From Acidobacteriota bacterium (GTDB lineage Bacteria; Acidobacteriota; Terriglobia; UBA7540), in the NCBI GenBank assembly GCA_902812465.1, contig CADDZE010000011.1, positions 1 through 64,000 on the forward strand: a stretch of DNA of 64,000 nt, given 5' to 3'. The position numbers were made by a program, and so were the translations under genes. Numbering within the stretch: position 1 is the stretch's first letter; each line of letters begins with the position of its first letter. Shown here piece after piece: positions 54,908 through 63,696 of this stretch. Under the pieces are notes generated by a model. The model had not been told where the DNA came from and did not search any database. It saw nothing but the letters and a program-made list of their open reading frames with translations.

Positions 54908-55669
54908 ATGGACAGTGGCTTCTACGCGGCGCTCACCGGCTTGATCGCAAGAATGGATGCGCTCGAGCTTCTGGCGAACAACTTGGCGAATGTCAGCACA
55001 ACTGGCTACAAAGCCCAGCACGAGTTTTATCGGGCCCTGGCAGCTGCGCAGGCGAATGTGGCGTTAAACCCCATCAATCGCGCCGCGAATGACTACAGTG
55101 TTTTGGGAGGCGCGACGCTCGATCTTCGCCCGGGATCAATCCAGCCAACGGCCAATGATCTGGACATAGCACTGGATGGATCCGGGTTTATCGTCGTGAA
55201 GACGAAAAACGGCTTGCGCTATACGCGGAACGGCAGCCTCCATTTGAGCCCCGAAGGCATTCTGATGTCGTCACAGAATGATCCTGTGCTGAGCGAGCCA
55301 GAGACACCAAAAGATATGCAAACGCCGATCCAAGTGCCTTCGGGAAAGATCGCGATTGGCCCGGACGGTACGGTTTCCGTGAATGGAGCCTTGGTAGCTA
55401 AAATGCGGCTGGTCGATTTCGCAAATCCAGCGTTGCTCACGCTGGAAGGCGAGACCTATTATGTGGCCGCCAAGGGGGTGGTGCCCCGACCAGCGTCGAA
55501 CCCAAGAGTGCGGCAGGGAGCACTCGAGTCCTCCAACTTCGACCCAGTGGCCGGCACTGTTGACTTGATGGTGCTCCAGCGTCACGCCCAACTGTTACAG
55601 CACGCGCTGTTTACGTTTCACAACGACTTTAACCAGGCTGCCGCCCAGACGCTTCCCGCGGTCTCCTAA
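54908..55669 (+). CDS. flgF: Flagellar proximal rod protein FlgF
   Basis: About 253 residues. The N-terminal rod-family motif reads DALELLANNLANVSTTGYKA, the central segment NDLDIALDGSGFIVVKTKNG, and the C-terminus LMVLQRHAQLLQHALFTFHN is the heptad-repeat helix shared by axial proteins. It heads the flagellar gene run flgF-flgG-flgA-flgH-flgI-flgJ. The ATG at 54908 starts the typical short N-terminus; longer in-frame starts upstream are not conserved. Confidence 0.9.
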   Translation: MDSGFYAALTGLIARMDALELLANNLANVSTTGYKAQHEFYRALAAAQANVALNPINRAANDYSVLGGATLDLRPGSIQPTANDLDIALDGSGFIVVKTKNGLRYTRNGSLHLSPEGILMSSQNDPVLSEPETPKDMQTPIQVPSGKIAIGPDGTVSVNGALVAKMRLVDFANPALLTLEGETYYVAAKGVVPRPASNPRVRQGALESSNFDPVAGTVDLMVLQRHAQLLQHALFTFHNDFNQAAAQTLPAVS

Positions 55670-55719
55670 GGCAGTCTAGCGTAGTCAGAGTCTTGCGTAA
55701 TCAGGAGGATACAAAGTCT

Positions 55720-56511
55720 ATGTTCCGGGCCCTCTACACCGCGGCCAGCGGGATGTCGGCACAGCAGGTGAACCTTGACACAATCGCCAACAACCTCGCC
55801 AATGCGAGCACCGCAGGCTTCCGCCGGCGACGCGTGCAGTTTCAGGACCTGCTCTACCAACAGCTGGTCGTACCGGGGTCAGCAGCCAGCCAGCAAACCA
55901 CAGTCAGCTCCGGCTTGCAGGTGGGATTGGGCACGCGTTCGGCGAGCACCGAGACGCTCCAAAACCAAGGAGACATCATTAATACGGGGAATCCGCTGGA
56001 CTTGGTGATTGAAGGGCAAGGCTTCTTTCAGGTCAGGCGTCCTACCGGCGAAATCGCCTACACGCGTTCCGGCGAATTCCACCTGGACCAAACACGCAAC
56101 ATCGTGACTGCTAACGGCGATCCTTTGGAGCCTAGCATCACGATTCCGGCCGATGCGACCAACATCAGCATTGGGTCCGACGGTACGGTTTCGGTCACGG
56201 AACCGGGCCAGCAACAGGCCACCCAGGTCGGTAGCATTCAGCTTGCGCTCTTTCCCAACCCCGGAGGTTTGATCAGCGACGGTGAGAACCTCTTCAGCCC
56301 CACGCTTTCATCCGGCCAGCCGGTAGTGGGAACTCCTGGCGGAGCCGACGGCCTTGGTACAATTCAACAGGGAATGCTAGAACAGTCCAACGTCAATGTG
56401 GTGGATGAGTTCGTCAACATGATTCTGACTCAGCGAGCTTATGAAGCGGACACGCGAGTGGTGACCGCCTCGGACGAAATGTTTCAGGACCTCAACAACC
56501 TGATCCGCTAA
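55720..56511 (+). CDS. flgG: Flagellar distal rod protein FlgG
   Basis: About 263 residues, the normal FlgG length. MFRALYTAASGMSAQQVNLD starts the protein, followed by TIANNLANASTAGFRRRRVQ, GNPLDLVIEGQGFFQVRRPT and a C-terminal FVNMILTQRAYEADTRVVTA. TCAGGAGG lies about 12 nt upstream of the ATG. The distal rod spans the periplasm and passes through the P and L rings encoded by flgI and flgH just downstream. Confidence 0.95.
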   Translation: MFRALYTAASGMSAQQVNLDTIANNLANASTAGFRRRRVQFQDLLYQQLVVPGSAASQQTTVSSGLQVGLGTRSASTETLQNQGDIINTGNPLDLVIEGQGFFQVRRPTGEIAYTRSGEFHLDQTRNIVTANGDPLEPSITIPADATNISIGSDGTVSVTEPGQQQATQVGSIQLALFPNPGGLISDGENLFSPTLSSGQPVVGTPGGADGLGTIQQGMLEQSNVNVVDEFVNMILTQRAYEADTRVVTASDEMFQDLNNLIR

Positions 56512-56524
56512 CCGGACAAGGGTC

Positions 56525-57493
56525 ATGAAGATGCGGATGGTACGGCAAGGCGCGCTCTGGCTTGGATTGGCTGTAATGCCGATAGCCTTGTGGGCTTCGG
56601 GTACGCCCAAGGTCACCCTGCTTCAGAACGTTGAGGTGCGCGGCAGCGTCATCACCTTGCGCGACCTGCTGCCGCCACCCAGTTCCGCCGCCAGCCTGTA
56701 CTCGCGCGCGTCCCGCACCATTATCAGCATCGCGCCGGCTCCCGCTTCGTCAAGGGCCATTTTTCGAGGGGAAATCGAACGAGCATTAAGGAACGAACCA
56801 AAGCTGCTCGATCAGTTGCAAATTCCGCTCCGCATCACGGTTCGCCGCTATGGACGCCGCTTGACGGCAGCCGAAGTTGCTAATGCCATCAACGCGGTCC
56901 TTGGAAACGGAAACGGCACCGGAAAGCTGGAGTCTGGCGAGTTGACGCTGCCGGCCGTTTACGTCACACAGGACGATCCGGGAATCGAGATCGTTCGCAT
57001 CGAGGCTGATCCTTTGCGGCAGCAGACCCGATTTCTCGTGCACGCTCGCCGGGAAACGTCACTCCTGCCGTTTTGGGTGGTCACGCACGCGAGCGTGCGA
57101 GGCGTCCGCTCAGCGGCAGCCGCGCTGGTAACCGCCCGGGCGATCCAAGCCGGACAGGTCGTCGCTCCCGAAGACTTTGTGGTGGTAAATGAGGGGGCTC
57201 AGGAGGATGTGCCACCCGCTGTTTCTGCGGCAGACTTTGCCGGCCTTCAGGCTAAGGTGAACCTCAAAGCCGGCCAGAGAGTGAACCGTTCCATGTTCGA
57301 GCCACCGGTGCTCGTCGAACCAGGAGTGCCCGTTAGGCTAGTGGTCGAGCAGTCTGGCTTTCGAATTACCACCAGCGTGATTCCCCTACAGCGGGGCGTG
57401 CTGGGACAGCGCATTCGCGTCCGCGACCCAGATACCCATCGGATCCTGGCGGCAGAAGTTGTCGGCTTAGGAAGGCTCAGAGCCACCTGGTGA
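56525..57493 (+). CDS. flgA: Flagellar P-ring assembly chaperone FlgA
   Basis: This 322-residue protein is longer than the enterobacterial form. It has a signal peptide (LWLGLAVMPIALWAS), a GSVITLRDLLPP N-terminal domain, and a SAF-type domain (ALVTARAIQAGQVVAPEDFV, LKAGQRVNRSMFEPP). The beta-clip C-terminus (VRLVVEQSGFRITTSVIPLQ, then GVLGQRIRVRDPDT) is as expected. It assists FlgI polymerisation in the periplasm. It sits between flgG and flgH, a common order outside enterobacteria. Confidence 0.9.
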   Translation: MKMRMVRQGALWLGLAVMPIALWASGTPKVTLLQNVEVRGSVITLRDLLPPPSSAASLYSRASRTIISIAPAPASSRAIFRGEIERALRNEPKLLDQLQIPLRITVRRYGRRLTAAEVANAINAVLGNGNGTGKLESGELTLPAVYVTQDDPGIEIVRIEADPLRQQTRFLVHARRETSLLPFWVVTHASVRGVRSAAAALVTARAIQAGQVVAPEDFVVVNEGAQEDVPPAVSAADFAGLQAKVNLKAGQRVNRSMFEPPVLVEPGVPVRLVVEQSGFRITTSVIPLQRGVLGQRIRVRDPDTHRILAAEVVGLGRLRATW

Positions 57494-57501
57494 GGGATAC
57501 C

Positions 57502-58218
57502 ATGCAGCTACATGGCGGAAAGTGCGCGACGCGACTCTGCACAGCCAGCTTTGCCGTCCTTGTGCTCGCAGCTTTGCCTGTCGCCGGCAAACGAGAGAAA
57601 AAGCCCAAGCCGCCGACAACCTTGGACGAATACCTGCAGCATGTGACGCAAGTAACCCCGCCCTCGCCCACGACGGGGAGTCTCTGGGATCCGCTGGGGC
57701 GATTTGCTGACCTTGCGCGCGATTACAAGGCCGAGCGCGTCGGGGATGCCGTCACGATCAACGTCGTACAAAGCACGACGGCCGCCGCCTCGGGCACGTT
57801 GAAGTCGACCCGACAGTTCTCCGCCTCGTCTGGACTCAGTGCTTTGTACGGCACCTTTAAGCCAACAGCCCACTTGCGTGACCTGTTCAGCCCCCAATCC
57901 CAGGAATCGCTGAATGGACAGGCGTCCACGGCATCCAGCTCGGTCTTGACTACCACCCTCACCGGCACCGTGGTCCGTGTGCTACCTAACGGCTACCTGG
58001 TGGTCGAGGCGGAAAGGGAAGTGCTGGTGAACAACCAGCGCGAGAAGTTAATTCTGCGCGGCGTCGTGCGTCCGGGCGACCTCTCGCCGGATAATTCGAT
58101 TCCGTCAACCGCGATTGCCGATGTTGAGATCGAGGTCGAGGGCAAAGGTGTGATTAGCGAGGGGTCGCGCCCGCCCCACAAGCTGACGCGGGCGTTGCTG
58201 AAGATATTCGGATTCTAG
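57502..58218 (+). CDS. flgH: Flagellar L-ring protein FlgH, without a lipobox
   Basis: About 238 residues. SLWDPLGRFADLARDYKAER, VGDAVTINVVQSTTAAASGT, TGTVVRVLPNGYLVVEAERE and VLVNNQREKLILRGVVRPGD are the FlgH core motifs. FlgH is normally an outer-membrane lipoprotein. Here the hydrophobic signal core ends ALPVAGKREKKPK with no cysteine at the cleavage site, so it should be processed by ordinary signal peptidase. The ATG at 57502 has GAGGG upstream. An alternative GTG at 57490 overlaps the flgA stop and would not add a lipobox. Confidence 0.9.
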   Translation: MQLHGGKCATRLCTASFAVLVLAALPVAGKREKKPKPPTTLDEYLQHVTQVTPPSPTTGSLWDPLGRFADLARDYKAERVGDAVTINVVQSTTAAASGTLKSTRQFSASSGLSALYGTFKPTAHLRDLFSPQSQESLNGQASTASSSVLTTTLTGTVVRVLPNGYLVVEAEREVLVNNQREKLILRGVVRPGDLSPDNSIPSTAIADVEIEVEGKGVISEGSRPPHKLTRALLKIFGF

Positions 58219-58273
58219 GGGCTACGAGGAAATGCTCTGCCAGTGCGGCCCAGGCGACAAATCGAGTTCTGCG

Positions 58274-59407
58274 ATGCTTTCACGTCTTAACCTTTGGGTC
58301 GCCTTGGTTGTGGCGTTTGCCGCGCTCCCGCGCCCCGGACGGAGCGCTTCGGCTGACAATGCTCCCCTCGGCCGGTCGGTGCGCATCGGCGATGTGACGA
58401 CCGTCGAAGGGGTGCGTGACAATCCCTTGGTCGGCTACGGCCTGGCCGTGGGATTGAACGGCACTGGCGACCGCCAACAGACGCTGTTTTCCATGCAGAC
58501 GCTCGCGAACATTCTCCGCAAGATGGGGGTACAGGTACCGGGCGCCGTGATTCTAGCGCGCAACGTAGCGTCGGTCTTCGTCACCGCCAACCTGCCGCCC
58601 TTCGCCCGCCCGGGCCAGAGGCTTGACGTCGACGTGGCCTCCACGGGAGACGCCAAAAGTCTCGAGGGCGGTGTCCTCCTTCTCACGCCGCTTTACGGCT
58701 CGGACGGCAAGGTATATGCCGTCGCCCAAGGCCCGCTGGTCCTGGGCGGGTACACCGCCGGTGGACGGGGCAATCAGGTGCAGGTGAATCATCCCACCAC
58801 CGGACGCATTCCTGCCGGGGCACTAGTGGAGCGTGACACGGCGATTGACCTCACTCAGATGAAGACCATTTCTTTGTTGCTTCGAGAACCAGACTTTATA
58901 ACCGCTCAGAACGCGGCCTCAGCCATCAACCAAAGCTTCGGCAAAGGCGTCGCGACGGCGGTGGACGGTCGTCGCATTGAGATCCCGGTGGCCGCCGTGG
59001 GCCAGCCCGTACCGGAAGTGCTCGCCAGGATTGAAGCTCTTCCCATCGCGGTGCATCCGCGTGCGCGTGTGGTCATCAATGAGCGCACCGGAACGGTGGT
59101 GATGGGAAAGGAGGTGAGCTTGGGGGCCGCGTCGATTCTCCATGGCAACCTGGCGATCGAGATCACCACGGTGTTCCAAGTCTCGCAGCCTGCACCTCTT
59201 TCTTCGGGCCAGACGGTGGTAGTCCCCCAAACTACTGTCCAGGCGCAGGAGCAGCCCGCTCACCGGGTTGAGCTCAAGGAGGGAGCGACGGTGGAAGACC
59301 TGGTCAATGGCCTCCAGGCGATCGGCGCCACGGCGCGCGACATCATAGCAATTCTGGAGGCTCTTAAGGCTGCTGGCTCATTGCAAGCTGAACTGGAGGT
59401 CATCTGA
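58274..59407 (+). CDS. flgI: Flagellar P-ring protein FlgI
   Basis: About 377 residues with a signal peptide (LWVALVVAFAALPRPGRS). RSVRIGDVTTVEGVRDNPLV, GYGLAVGLNGTGDR, MQTLANILRKMGVQVP, VFVTANLPPFARPGQRLDVD and the C-terminal VEDLVNGLQAIGATARDIIA make this unambiguous. I used the ATG at 58274, which begins a well-formed signal peptide. An in-frame ATG at 58232 would add 14 unconserved residues. FlgI forms the ring around the rod at the peptidoglycan layer. Confidence 0.94.
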   Translation: MLSRLNLWVALVVAFAALPRPGRSASADNAPLGRSVRIGDVTTVEGVRDNPLVGYGLAVGLNGTGDRQQTLFSMQTLANILRKMGVQVPGAVILARNVASVFVTANLPPFARPGQRLDVDVASTGDAKSLEGGVLLLTPLYGSDGKVYAVAQGPLVLGGYTAGGRGNQVQVNHPTTGRIPAGALVERDTAIDLTQMKTISLLLREPDFITAQNAASAINQSFGKGVATAVDGRRIEIPVAAVGQPVPEVLARIEALPIAVHPRARVVINERTGTVVMGKEVSLGAASILHGNLAIEITTVFQVSQPAPLSSGQTVVVPQTTVQAQEQPAHRVELKEGATVEDLVNGLQAIGATARDIIAILEALKAAGSLQAELEVI

Positions 59408-59472
59408 CGCTCGGTTGGGTGTTGGTTCTGTGAAGGTGGCAACCGTGGCTAGAACAGCCAGCGACACGAGGT

Positions 59473-59880
59473 ATGAGTTCGATGGTGATCTTGAGGACTT
59501 TGACCCACCCGATCGACGGCACCAGGCTTCCGGAAACCGCAGGCGGAAGGCCGGCCTTTACACCACCGAATCGTGCCTCCCGACCTTCCGGTGAGTTGCC
59601 GGGAGCCGAGCAGCTTTCTCCGCAGGCACAAAAGCTCAAAAGGGCCACGGCGGAATTCGAGGGCTTGCTGGTCTCTGAGCTTTGGCAAGATATGGTCAAA
59701 GGCCTGGACGACTTGACGGAAGGGGACTCTGCCGGCCTCGGAGCGGGCTTCGATGCGCTCGAGGGCGTTGGTTTTGAGGCAATGGCGACCAGCGTGGCCT
59801 CGGCCGGCGGGCTGGGGCTGGGCCGGATGATCTATCACAGCCTCGAACCAGCTTTAAGTCGCGGCGAAACAGGAGCTTAG
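59473..59880 (+). CDS. flgJ: FlgJ-like rod-binding protein without muramidase domain
   Basis: This 135-residue protein has the rod-binding domain QAQKLKRATAEFEGLLVSEL, ending in a glycine-rich C-terminus GLGLGRMIYHSL. Full-length FlgJ has a second, peptidoglycan-hydrolysing domain that is absent here. Single-domain forms occur in many phyla and rely on a separate hydrolase. It follows flgI and precedes the flgM promoter, closing the first flagellar unit. Confidence 0.8.
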   Translation: MSSMVILRTLTHPIDGTRLPETAGGRPAFTPPNRASRPSGELPGAEQLSPQAQKLKRATAEFEGLLVSELWQDMVKGLDDLTEGDSAGLGAGFDALEGVGFEAMATSVASAGGLGLGRMIYHSLEPALSRGETGA

Positions 59881-59909
59881 CGAGAAGATGAGAGAATTCT
59901 CACAAGCGC

Positions 59910-59936
59910 TAAAGTTTTGATTTTTCAGGCCGATGG
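59910..59936 (+). promoter_or_regulatory. Sigma-28 (FliA) promoter of flgM
   Basis: TAAAGTTT, 11 nt, then GCCGATGG matches the flagellar sigma-28 consensus TAAAGTTT-N11-GCCGATAA at 14 of 16 positions with exact spacing. It lies 33 bp upstream of the flgM ATG. This fixes flgM-flgN-flgK-flgL as a late (class III) transcription unit that starts independently of the flgF-flgJ unit. Confidence 0.85.
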
Positions 59937-59968
59937 ATAGACGTTGAGGGGCGAACGGAGGCGAGCCT

Positions 59969-60346
59969 ATGACCGTCAACAACACGAATAACTTCCCAGT
60001 TGGACCGCCCACGCCAAGGGATCATGCAGAACCGCCAGTCCAGCGTCCACCGGCGACGCTCCGAGGCGAGCCACCGACTACGGTGCGGGGTGGGCCGGTC
60101 GTGTCGTCCACGGCTGGAACCGGCGGCTTGGAGACCAACGGCGTGGTCGTCGAGTTGAGCCAAGCCGCCGCACAGCAGCTGTCCGAGCTGAGAAGCCAGC
60201 TCAACGGCCTTCCGCAAATCAGACAAGAGCAGACCCAGCGTCTGCAGTCGGCAATCAGAAATGGAACCTTCCAGGTGAGCGGTCGGCAACTGGCGGAGGC
60301 AATGCTGAGCGAACTGATCACTGGAAGAGGGACCAGCAAGCCGTAA
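59969..60346 (+). CDS. flgM: Anti-sigma-28 factor FlgM
   Basis: This 125-residue protein has a disordered Pro/Thr-rich N-terminal half, as expected for FlgM. The C-terminal sigma-binding helices are present: VVELSQAAAQQLSELRSQLN, RQEQTQRLQSAIRNGTFQVS and GRQLAEAMLSELI. It binds FliA until export through the completed hook-basal body. It is transcribed from the sigma-28 promoter just upstream, giving negative autoregulation. GGAGG precedes the ATG. Confidence 0.9.
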   Translation: MTVNNTNNFPVGPPTPRDHAEPPVQRPPATLRGEPPTTVRGGPVVSSTAGTGGLETNGVVVELSQAAAQQLSELRSQLNGLPQIRQEQTQRLQSAIRNGTFQVSGRQLAEAMLSELITGRGTSKP

Positions 60347-60372
60347 CTGGCTGCTCAGCGAGCTGATGGATC

Positions 60373-60558
60373 ATGCCTGAGGTTACCGAGGTCAGCCCCG
60401 TTCGCATTGAGCTCCCCTCCGACCTCCCGGGCAACCAGTGGGAGAATCCGCCCTCTGAGCGGCCAGCCAAACGGGGGCGGCAGGCACCCTCGGAGCAAAC
60501 AAGCCCTGCACCGCCACCTGCGGAAGACGAACATCGTCAGCTCGACATCATGGTATAG
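60373..60558 (+). CDS. Small hypothetical protein between flgM and flgN
   Basis: This 61-residue, Pro/Glu-rich, probably disordered protein has no cysteine, membrane segment or signal. Its position, 26 bp after flgM and 4 bp before flgN in the same unit, suggests it is translated. Its C-terminus ends EDEHRQLDIMV. The family is not recognised. It could be a flagellar export-related peptide or a spurious frame. Confidence 0.4.
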   Translation: MPEVTEVSPVRIELPSDLPGNQWENPPSERPAKRGRQAPSEQTSPAPPPAEDEHRQLDIMV

Positions 60559-60562
60559 CGCG

Positions 60563-60991
60563 ATGGATCAACGTCAGTGGGAGCAATTCCTCCTCGCAGT
60601 GGAAAAGTGTGTGAGTCTCGCCAATAGCTTGGCGCGTGAGATCGGCGAGACCTGCCGCGCCTTCGCCCAGCTGGACCTGGACGCCATTCGCGAGCATACT
60701 TCAGCCCAATTGAAAATTTGCGAAGAACTGCGCGCTACCCAGGAGCCGCTCACCAACCTCGCGGATCCAACGATGGACGACGTTCGCCGCTCGAGGGTTG
60801 AAGCTGCCCTGCAAACTTTCGACTCGGCCTGCCGCGAGGTGCTGCGGCTGAACAAGCTCCAGCAGGAGGTTATTCGGCGCTCGCGCCAGACGCTCCGAGT
60901 GATGATGAATCTTCTGGTGGGCCACTTAGAAGTCTACGAAGCGCCAATGCTGGCGCCGATTCCAGCCACCCATCGCCTGCGAAGAGGCTAA
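60563..60991 (+). CDS. flgN: FlgN-like chaperone for hook-filament junction proteins
   Basis: This 142-residue, all-helical protein (QWEQFLLAVEKCVSLANSLA, RVEAALQTFDSACREVLRLN, RRSRQTLRVMMNLLVG) has the length and heptad pattern of FlgN. It occupies the usual FlgN place directly before flgK. FlgN binds the C-termini of FlgK and FlgL and delivers them to the export gate. Sequence similarity in this family is always low, so position carries much of the assignment. Confidence 0.75.
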   Translation: MDQRQWEQFLLAVEKCVSLANSLAREIGETCRAFAQLDLDAIREHTSAQLKICEELRATQEPLTNLADPTMDDVRRSRVEAALQTFDSACREVLRLNKLQQEVIRRSRQTLRVMMNLLVGHLEVYEAPMLAPIPATHRLRRG

Positions 60992-60994
60992 CGT

Positions 60995-62389
60995 ATGGGG
61001 ACTCTCTCCGGAGCCCTGAATATCGCGCTGCAATCGCTCCTTGCCCAGCAAGGGGCGATCGATGTGACGGCGAATAACATCGGCAACGCCAACACGCCGG
61101 GCTACTCGCGGCAGCGGCCCATCCTCACTGAAGACACGCCCGACGTCGTCGGCAACCTTGTTTTTGGCACCGGGGTATCTTTGCAAGAAATTCAGAGCGT
61201 TCGCGACCAGACGGTAGAGCTCCGCATCCAGCAGGAGATGCAGACCCAAGGCAGTCTGAATGCCTTCCTGGGGGGGATGAACCAAGTTCAGTCCTTGTTC
61301 AACGAAGCCCAGGGCATCGGTTTACAAACTTCACTCAGTAACTTCTTCAACAGCCTGCAAGCGCTATCGGCAGACCCCAGTAGTCTCAGCCTGCGGCAAT
61401 CTGTCCTGAACTCGGCGCAAAGTCTGGCCACGGCCTTCCATCAGGCAGCGGGAGGGTTAGCGCAGATCAAAGCCGGTCTGGACAGCTCTGTGGGCCAGGC
61501 GGTTAGCCAAGTGAACCAGCTGACTCTGCAGATTGCTAAGCTGAACACCCAGATTGCCCAGATGCAGAACCTGGGCGAGAATCCCGGGCAGTTCGTCGAC
61601 CAGCGCGGTCAGTTGATTGAGCAGTTGTCGAACCAGATTGATGTGGCGGTCATTCCCGCGTCGGACGGCACCGTCACGCTGACGACAGCGGCGGGAGCGC
61701 CCCTGGTGGTCGAAGCACAGAGCTACCAGCTCGCGGCCCGCGTCGATGCGGCCTCCGCAACCCTTCATGTTTTCGACCAAGGCACCGACATCACGGCCGC
61801 CATCACCGGCGGCGCGCTGGGCGGACTCATCCAGGCGCGCGACCAGGCTCTCGCTTCGGACCAGGCCGCGCTCGACAACCTCGCTGCCGACTTGGGCAGC
61901 GCCATCAACGCCCAGCATCAGAAGGGCTTCGATCTATCCGGCGCACCGGGTGGGAACTTTTTCGTGCCTTTTACGCCGCCCGGGCCCGGCTCGAACGCGG
62001 GGGCGGCCGCCCAGTTCGCCCTCGCCATCACGGACCCTTCGAAGATCGCGGCTAGTTCCGACGGAACGGTGGGCAGCAATGGAAACGTGGTAGCACTCGC
62101 TGCTCTTCAGAACCAGCCGATCATCCAGGGGCAGAGTCCGACTGATTACTATGCCAACCTGGTGCAGGCTGTTGGCCTGCAGGTCGCAGATGCCAACACC
62201 CACCAACAGGCCTCCAATGTGGCCCTGCAACAGCTCGAGAACCAGCGCTCCGCCGTCTCCGGTGTTTCGATTAATGAGGAGGCTGCCAACCTCGTCAAAT
62301 ACCAGCAGGCCTTCGAGGCCGCGGCCCAAGTGGTCTCGGTGGTCAGCGGCCTGATGCAAACTGTCCTCAGCATGGGAGCCCAGCGGTAA
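60995..62389 (+). CDS. flgK: Hook-filament junction protein FlgK (HAP1)
   Basis: This 464-residue protein has the axial N-terminal motif LLAQQGAIDVTANNIGNANT, then PGYSRQRPIL. The D1 domain reads NQLTLQIAKLNTQIAQMQNL and GENPGQFVDQRGQLIEQLSN. The C-terminus, VSINEEAANLVKYQQAFEAA, is the conserved FlgK/FlgE heptad end. GAAGAGG precedes the ATG. The stop overlaps the flgL ATG by one base (TAATG). Confidence 0.93.
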   Translation: MGTLSGALNIALQSLLAQQGAIDVTANNIGNANTPGYSRQRPILTEDTPDVVGNLVFGTGVSLQEIQSVRDQTVELRIQQEMQTQGSLNAFLGGMNQVQSLFNEAQGIGLQTSLSNFFNSLQALSADPSSLSLRQSVLNSAQSLATAFHQAAGGLAQIKAGLDSSVGQAVSQVNQLTLQIAKLNTQIAQMQNLGENPGQFVDQRGQLIEQLSNQIDVAVIPASDGTVTLTTAAGAPLVVEAQSYQLAARVDAASATLHVFDQGTDITAAITGGALGGLIQARDQALASDQAALDNLAADLGSAINAQHQKGFDLSGAPGGNFFVPFTPPGPGSNAGAAAQFALAITDPSKIAASSDGTVGSNGNVVALAALQNQPIIQGQSPTDYYANLVQAVGLQVADANTHQQASNVALQQLENQRSAVSGVSINEEAANLVKYQQAFEAAAQVVSVVSGLMQTVLSMGAQR

Positions 62390-63282
62390 TGGACCTGCGC
62401 GTCAATCCTGACGTCTTTACTGGCCTGTTGAACGCTATTGAGGCCGATCAGCAACAACTGGACATCGCCCTGCGGGAATCGGCCACCGGCAAGCGCGTCA
62501 ATGCGCCTGCCGACGATCCCGGCGCGGTTGCTGGCCTGATCCAGAACCTGACCCAGTCGAGCGCCATCGACCAGTTCACGCACAGCATCGCCACCCTTCA
62601 GGGACAGTTGCAGGCAGGGGACGGAGCCCTGAACGCCGCCGTTCAGCTTCTAACCCAGGCCATCTCGCTGGGCGTGGAAGGGGCCAACGGAACGCTCACC
62701 CAGGCGGACCGCCAGGCCATCGCCAACCAAGTGATCGGCATCCAGCAAGCCTTACTCGAACAGGCTAATATCACCTATCAGGGTAATTACATCTTTGCAG
62801 GTACCGCCGTGAACGACCCACCGTTTGTGGCCGATAGCACTTCTCCCTCCGGAGTACGCTACGTGGGCAATGAGGACGTTAACGGTGTCGAGATCGCCCC
62901 CGGCCAGCTCATCTCCGTGAACCTGCCCGGCGACCAGATCTTCGATGCCTCAAACGGCGATGCCTTTCAGGCGCTGCACGACCTCATCAACGCTCTCGAG
63001 ACCAACGGGGACATTGCCGGGGCCACCGCCGAGCTGAACCGCGCGCTCAGCGCCGTTTCGCTGCAACGCACCTTCTACGGCAGCACGCTCAACAATCTGA
63101 CCGCCACCGGCTTGAGCCTTAGCCAGCAACGGATCAGCCTCGCCCAGCAGCAAAACGACCTGATCGGGATTGACCCAGCTAAGGCGATTACCGACCTAGT
63201 CCAGGCGGACACGACGCTCCAGGCTGCGCTCGAGTCCTTCGCCAAGATTCCCCAGAATACGTTGTTCGACTACCTTAGGTGA
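62389..63282 (+). CDS. flgL: Hook-filament junction protein FlgL (HAP3)
   Basis: This 297-residue protein has flagellin-like ends: RESATGKRVNAPADDPGAVA at the N-terminus and ITDLVQADTTLQAALESFAK at the C-terminus. NITYQGNYIFAGTAVNDPPF is the characteristic FlgL central box. It is co-translated with flgK. This is the last plus-strand flagellar gene before a convergent small gene. Confidence 0.93.
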   Translation: MDLRVNPDVFTGLLNAIEADQQQLDIALRESATGKRVNAPADDPGAVAGLIQNLTQSSAIDQFTHSIATLQGQLQAGDGALNAAVQLLTQAISLGVEGANGTLTQADRQAIANQVIGIQQALLEQANITYQGNYIFAGTAVNDPPFVADSTSPSGVRYVGNEDVNGVEIAPGQLISVNLPGDQIFDASNGDAFQALHDLINALETNGDIAGATAELNRALSAVSLQRTFYGSTLNNLTATGLSLSQQRISLAQQQNDLIGIDPAKAITDLVQADTTLQAALESFAKIPQNTLFDYLR

Positions 63283-63292
63283 CCTCCGCCTT

Positions 63293-63312
63293 CGCGCGCC
63301 TTAGCGCGTTTT
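63293..63312 (+). terminator. Possible terminator after flgL
   Basis: CGCGCGCCTTAGCGCGTTTT forms a short GC stem followed by four T residues, 11 bp after the flgL stop. It overlaps the last codons of the convergent gene at 63301. Confidence 0.4.
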
Positions 63313-63696
63313 CCTCAAGGAGGCAGCCCAGGCCAGGCTTGCCTGCAGCTTCTGCCATTGCGTTTGCAGGGCCCCTCGCCGCATCTGAAGCTGGGGGCGA
63401 AGCTCTTCCAGCGCGGCTTGGAGGCCTTCGAGGGATTGCGCATACTCCTTGATCAGCTCGCGTCCCGGCTCATCGAGTTGGCTAAAGTGGAGTCTTCGGA
63501 GGACTTCGCCCGCGTGCGCGACCTTCTGCGCTAGGACTTGGAAGGCTGGAACCTGGGGAAGCGTGCTAGTCGAGCCTGGCGTGGCGGCATGGCGCAGGAA
63601 GTCTTGAATGTAGGCATTGGCTTCCCTCAGTGTCGAAAGCGCCTCTGGCGTTGAGACAACGGAGTTTAAGGATCGGCTTTGTCCGGATCGTGTCAT
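63301..63696 (-). CDS. Hypothetical helical protein
   Basis: This 131-residue protein begins with a Ser-rich stretch and continues as a long helix with coiled-coil character (LREANAYIQDFLRHAATPGS, LAQKVAHAGEVLRRLHFSQL, LEGLQAALEELRPQLQMRRG). The start is the ATG at 63696 with AAGAGGG upstream; an in-frame extension to 63801 is less likely. It converges on flgL. Size and helical content resemble small flagellar chaperones such as FliT, but there is no real motif to support that. Confidence 0.5.
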   Translation of the reverse strand: MTRSGQSRSLNSVVSTPEALSTLREANAYIQDFLRHAATPGSTSTLPQVPAFQVLAQKVAHAGEVLRRLHFSQLDEPGRELIKEYAQSLEGLQAALEELRPQLQMRRGALQTQWQKLQASLAWAASLRKTR

